From the NCBI RefSeq assembly GCF_046292825.1, contig NZ_JBKBQG010000005.1:62001-126000 (forward strand): a DNA stretch of 64,000 nt, written 5' to 3'. Shown here in pieces: positions 61,363 through 64,000 of this stretch; the first letter of the stretch is position 1, and the number at the start of each line of letters is the position of its first letter. The translations under genes were made by a program, and so were the position numbers. Source of the stretch: Salinarimonas sp046292825 (GTDB lineage: Bacteria > Pseudomonadota > Alphaproteobacteria > Rhizobiales > Beijerinckiaceae). The notes under the pieces are model-generated. The model was not told where the DNA came from, made no database searches, and worked only from the letters and a program-made list of their open reading frames with translations.

Positions 61363-61901
61363 GATCCCGCCCCCTTGCCCGAGGCGACCAGGCGCGCGAG
61401 CTCGTGCGCGATGCGGTCGCCGATCCTATCCACCACGGTCGTCTTCCAGGCATGGAGAGTGGCGTCCTTCAACATCTCGCCAGGGATCGACGGACCCCAG
61501 AGCTTGACGATCGGGAGCCGCGTCTTGCCCGAGCGGCGGAACCCGTGTCCGCCGATCTTCGGAACGATGAAGGTGGACTTGAAGACGCGTCGCTTGCCCC
61601 AAGGCGCGGCGCTGATGCCCTGCGCGGTCTGGCGAGCACCGAAATCACGCAGCGGAAGAAAGCCGCCGCGGCCAGAGATCACGTACTCGAGCCGCGCGGG
61701 CGTCGCCTTGCGACGGGTGAGCCCCTCGGTGATCGTCTTGTTCTTGACGCCCATCTGCTTGGCGAGCGTCTTGCGGACGGCGGTCCACCCGCGATCGCCG
61801 GAATGGTTCAGCCCGCGCGCGATCACCTTCGGGGCGTGCTTCCCCGCCTCGCGCTGAACCTTCGCGAGATCGGCGAGCTGCGCGGCGTCGACTTTCAGCA
61901 T
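61359..61901 (-). CDS. Minor tail protein Z-like
   Basis: A 180-residue basic protein: ARGLNHSGDRGWTAVRKTLAKQMG and FIVPKIGGHGFRRSG-x-x-RLPI, ending with a helix, matches the lambda gpZ family of tail completion proteins. Overlaps the downstream gene by four bases. Confidence 0.78.
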   Translation of the reverse strand: MLKVDAAQLADLAKVQREAGKHAPKVIARGLNHSGDRGWTAVRKTLAKQMGVKNKTITEGLTRRKATPARLEYVISGRGGFLPLRDFGARQTAQGISAAPWGKRRVFKSTFIVPKIGGHGFRRSGKTRLPIVKLWGPSIPGEMLKDATLHAWKTTVVDRIGDRIAHELARLVASGKGAGS

Positions 61902-61913
61902 GGGAGGAGGCCG

Positions 61914-62132
61914 TCAGCTCTCGCCGCCACCCTTCTTCTCGTCCTCGGCCTTGGCCGGGCGCGCGCGCTCCGGCACGGCATCGGCGAAGCGGTCGTGGAC
62001 CAGGTGATTGCCGTAATCGGCAGGCACGCGAATCGTGCCCTGCGGGTCCACGCGAACGGGCTCCGGCTTGCTCAGGATCTCGCCGGGGATCAGCAGCGTA
62101 TCCCGCGCCTTGATCGTCATCATCTTGGACAT
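61914..62132 (-). CDS. Small phage protein between capsid and tail completion genes (72 aa)
   Basis: ATG 62132. MSKMMTIKARDTLLIPGEIL, then RVDPQGTIRVPADYGNHLVH and a Lys/Glu-rich tail. It sits in the place of lambda FI/FII genes and may assist packaging or head completion. No clear family. Confidence 0.6.
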   Translation of the reverse strand: MSKMMTIKARDTLLIPGEILSKPEPVRVDPQGTIRVPADYGNHLVHDRFADAVPERARPAKAEDEKKGGGES

Positions 62133-62197
62133 GCGCGCCTCCGAAGAGCCGGCGGCTCGAAGACCGCCGGCGAGAGCGTGAAGGAGATCGGCGCGGA

Positions 62198-63220
62198 TCA
62201 GGCGCCGATCGTGAGCCGCCGCAGCACCTGCGGACGCGTGCACCAGGACATGGCGTTCATCTGCACCTGCAGATGCCGGCCCTTGTCGTCGGGACGCGCC
62301 CACTGCTTGACGTAGAACGGGACACCGATCGTGTTCACGGTCTCCTCGTAATCCGCGGGCGCGAAGCGGGTCTGGAACAGGTCCGGCACGCCGAGCGGCA
62401 CCACCCGCGCCTCGTTGGGCGCGATATAAGCCGCACCGGCATCGGCGGTGGCCTTCACGCCGGTCCGATAACGCTCGAAGGTGAAGGCGCCGAGCTTGTA
62501 GACCTCCGGCACGTCTTCGCGAAGGATCTCCGCGCCCGCGTGATAGAGGAACGTCTTCTGCACCTGCGGGTGGCGCCACAGCTGAGTGTGCAGATCTCGC
62601 CCGCTGAAGACGTGCAGCCCGGTATAGGTGGCGTCCTCGTCGAAGGCGTCCTCGATCGAATACTGCACGCCCTGCAAGATGCCGATCACATCGGCATCGG
62701 CGTTGGCGACATCGAGGGAAACCGCGTTCGGCACCGGAACGCTGAAGCGCTGGTACAGGTTGAGCAACGTGCCGCCGCTCTTGCTCATCACAATGCCCTT
62801 GATGGCCCCGATGCGCTGGTGCTCCAGCGTCATCGTCAGGTCCTGGGCATGCCGCGCCGCCTTGCGATTGACGCGGTCCTGGATCTGCTCGAGCGCGGAC
62901 ATGCTGCCGAACTCGCGCACGTTCTGCACCTCGTCGGCGAGCACCGAGTCGTCGCGCTGATAGTGCGGGATCGTCACGGGCACGAGCGAGCGGGTGTCGT
63001 CATCGATCGTCTCGCCGGGGCCGCCGCGCTGCGAGGGCTCGACGAGGCCGAGCTTGCCGTCGCGCATCTCGATCGAGACGGTCGTCGTCGAGACGCCATC
63101 CTCCTCGAAGATGCCGCGCGCGGAGATCTGCCCCGGCCGGTAGGGCTGCTTGTTGACGGCAGCCGTCAAGGTCTGGAGCGTGAAGGCATCCCCGCTCCAG
63201 ATGTCCAATCCCATGGGCAT
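62198..63220 (-). CDS. Major capsid protein (lambda gpE family)
   Basis: A 340-residue protein: FTLQTLTAAVNKQPYRPGQI, STTTVSIEMRDGKLGLV, LVPVTIPHYQRDDSVLADEV and NRKAARHAQDLTMTLEHQR fit the phage capsid E family. The decoration protein gene lies just upstream. It identifies a lambda-type head. Confidence 0.92.
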   Translation of the reverse strand: MPMGLDIWSGDAFTLQTLTAAVNKQPYRPGQISARGIFEEDGVSTTTVSIEMRDGKLGLVEPSQRGGPGETIDDDTRSLVPVTIPHYQRDDSVLADEVQNVREFGSMSALEQIQDRVNRKAARHAQDLTMTLEHQRIGAIKGIVMSKSGGTLLNLYQRFSVPVPNAVSLDVANADADVIGILQGVQYSIEDAFDEDATYTGLHVFSGRDLHTQLWRHPQVQKTFLYHAGAEILREDVPEVYKLGAFTFERYRTGVKATADAGAAYIAPNEARVVPLGVPDLFQTRFAPADYEETVNTIGVPFYVKQWARPDDKGRHLQVQMNAMSWCTRPQVLRRLTIGA

Positions 63221-63230
63221 GAAAACCTCC

Positions 63231-63617
63231 TCAGCGGGACTTGATGCCGGCCGCGCGGAGCTGCGCGAGCTTGGCGTTGCGCTTGGTCGTGTTGTCGACC
63301 GACGGATGGAAGAGCAGCATCGGGCCCTTGACCTCGACGCCGCCGACGCCGTCGATCACGACGGCCTGCACGTCGGCGCTGGTCGCGTCGACGCCATAGG
63401 CGAGGATGGCGCGCGCCACCTCGGCGCCCTCCAAGCCTTCGACCTCCGCGTTGGGGGAGGCCACGAACTTGCCGTTGGCGGTGATGGTGCCGAGCACCGT
63501 TCCCGCGGCGAGGACGCCCGCGCCGGCGGCGATCGTGCGCACGTCGCGCGAGACGCTGCCGTTGCCCTCGCTCAGGAGGAATGCGAGGTCGCGAGGCCCC
63601 TCGTTCAGCGTGTTCAT
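63231..63617 (-). CDS. Head decoration protein (lambda gpD family)
   Basis: A 128-residue trimeric capsid-stabilising protein: FLLSEGNGSVSRD, GAGVLAAGTVLGTITANGKF and AILAYGVDATSADVQAVVI are typical. Adjacent to capsid E as in lambda. Confidence 0.9.
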   Translation of the reverse strand: MNTLNEGPRDLAFLLSEGNGSVSRDVRTIAAGAGVLAAGTVLGTITANGKFVASPNAEVEGLEGAEVARAILAYGVDATSADVQAVVIDGVGGVEVKGPMLLFHPSVDNTTKRNAKLAQLRAAGIKSR

Positions 63618-63631
63618 GGATCAGGCCCTCC

Positions 63632-64000
63632 TCAGTGGCTCTGCGCCGAGCGGCGAGAGGCGTAGATGTCGCGGGGGTCGAGGGAGGCGGTCTTGCCGCC
63701 CTGGGCGCCCGGGCCGGGGAGCGCGAGCGCCTGCGCCTCGAGGCGCCGCTGCGGATAGTCGACACGCGCGGCGGCGCCGGCGGCGACGTTCTTGGTGACG
63801 AAGCCCGTCACCGCTTCGGCCGCCATCCCCGGCGACTGCGTCGCGAGCTCCATCGCCGCGACCATGCGCGCCGCATCGCCCCGCACGCCCTCGGCACCGA
63901 GGATCGCGGCGAGGCGCATGCGCTCCGCCTCCGCACCTTGCGCGCGCGCCGCGGCGATCCCCGCCTCGTGCTCGGCTCGGGTGACGGTGCCCGCCGGGGA
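63632..64000 (-). CDS. Prohead protease/scaffold C-terminal part (cut by window end)
   Basis: The frame is open to 64000, so only the last 122 residues are seen. TRAEHEAGIAAARAQGAEAE followed by RMRLAAILGAEG is the helical tail typical of S49/ClpP-like head maturation proteases with a scaffold function; the catalytic part is outside the window. Position just before decoration D supports this. Confidence 0.75.
   Translation of the reverse strand, partial: SPAGTVTRAEHEAGIAAARAQGAEAERMRLAAILGAEGVRGDAARMVAAMELATQSPGMAAEAVTGFVTKNVAAGAAARVDYPQRRLEAQALALPGPGAQGGKTASLDPRDIYASRRSAQSH

Larger units (their letters stand above)
42956..64000 (-). mobile_element. Prophage: lambda-type head, Mu-type contractile tail (right end outside window)
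   Basis: About 33 tightly packed, mostly overlapping genes read leftward: prohead protease, decoration D, capsid E, connectors, tail terminator, sheath, tube, frameshifted chaperone, tape measure, gpN/P/45/46/47/48-like baseplate, fibres, lysis. Only two genes (45405-46027) run rightward. The structural modules appear intact. Portal, terminase, replication and integration genes would lie beyond 64000. A tailocin is excluded by the capsid genes. Confidence 0.92.

Noticed and set aside
1..64000. CRISPR arrays, tRNA or rRNA genes
   Set aside because: No regularly spaced repeats, no cloverleaf with CCA-type 3' end, and no rRNA-like segment was recognised by eye; a covariance-model scan was not possible.
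42956..64000. Gene transfer agent or tailocin instead of a prophage
   Set aside because: Lambda-type capsid and decoration genes exclude a tailocin, and the Mu-type contractile tail with full lysis module does not match the known alphaproteobacterial gene transfer agent.

Overview
The window is GC-rich chromosomal DNA from an alphaproteobacterium, most likely order Hyphomicrobiales (Rhizobiales). The basis is gene content: FlaF/FlbT flagellin regulators, the alphaproteobacterial FliX, small multi-copy flagellins, a DUF2865-type secreted protein, and a uvrC-pgsA-moaD-moaE order I know from this group. I cannot name a genus from sequence alone. No rRNA, tRNA or CRISPR array was recognised.

Layout. 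1-1.8 kb: the end of an EEP-family nuclease and two hypothetical genes. 1.8-9.9 kb (minus): histidine degradation genes hutI-hutH-hutU followed by a tripartite TRAP transporter (dctP, then dctQM); hutU carries an in-frame amber codon at position 197. 10-19.2 kb: a HisKA_2-type sensor kinase, a 2-haloacid dehalogenase-like HAD protein, secreted and small membrane proteins, YebC, SelO, a YetF-like protein, a 6TM cation channel and RNA polymerase omega. 19.4-30.5 kb: a flagellar/glycosylation block. A sugar dehydrogenase and aminotransferase pair and two glycosyltransferases lie with two paralogous flagellins, then flbT, flaF, FlaG-like, FlgN-like, flgJ, flgI and fliX. 30.5-42.1 kb: housekeeping genes (mutT, thioesterase, rpmI-rplT, MOSC protein, moaE, moaD, pgsA, uvrC), two short-chain dehydrogenases, an acetamidase/formamidase and several small hypothetical proteins, including a tandem coiled-coil pair.

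42.96 kb to the window end is a prophage read almost entirely leftward. From right to left: a prohead protease (cut by the window edge), a lambda-type decoration protein D and major capsid protein E, head-tail connector and completion proteins, a Mu-type contractile tail (sheath, tube, frameshifted chaperone, tape measure, gpN/P/45/46/47/48 baseplate series), fibre and tip proteins, then lysis genes (SH3-amidase, holin, overlapping spanin pair). It therefore combines a lambda-like head with a Mu-like tail. Its most distinctive features are a 24-residue repeat shared by two tail-tip genes, a canonical -1 slippery heptamer (CCCTTTC) in the tail chaperone, and an inverted, less GC-rich two-gene cassette (secreted protein plus membrane protein) that looks like a lysogenic-conversion moron. 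Integrase/transposase, portal and terminase are not in the window, and the left attachment site could not be fixed.
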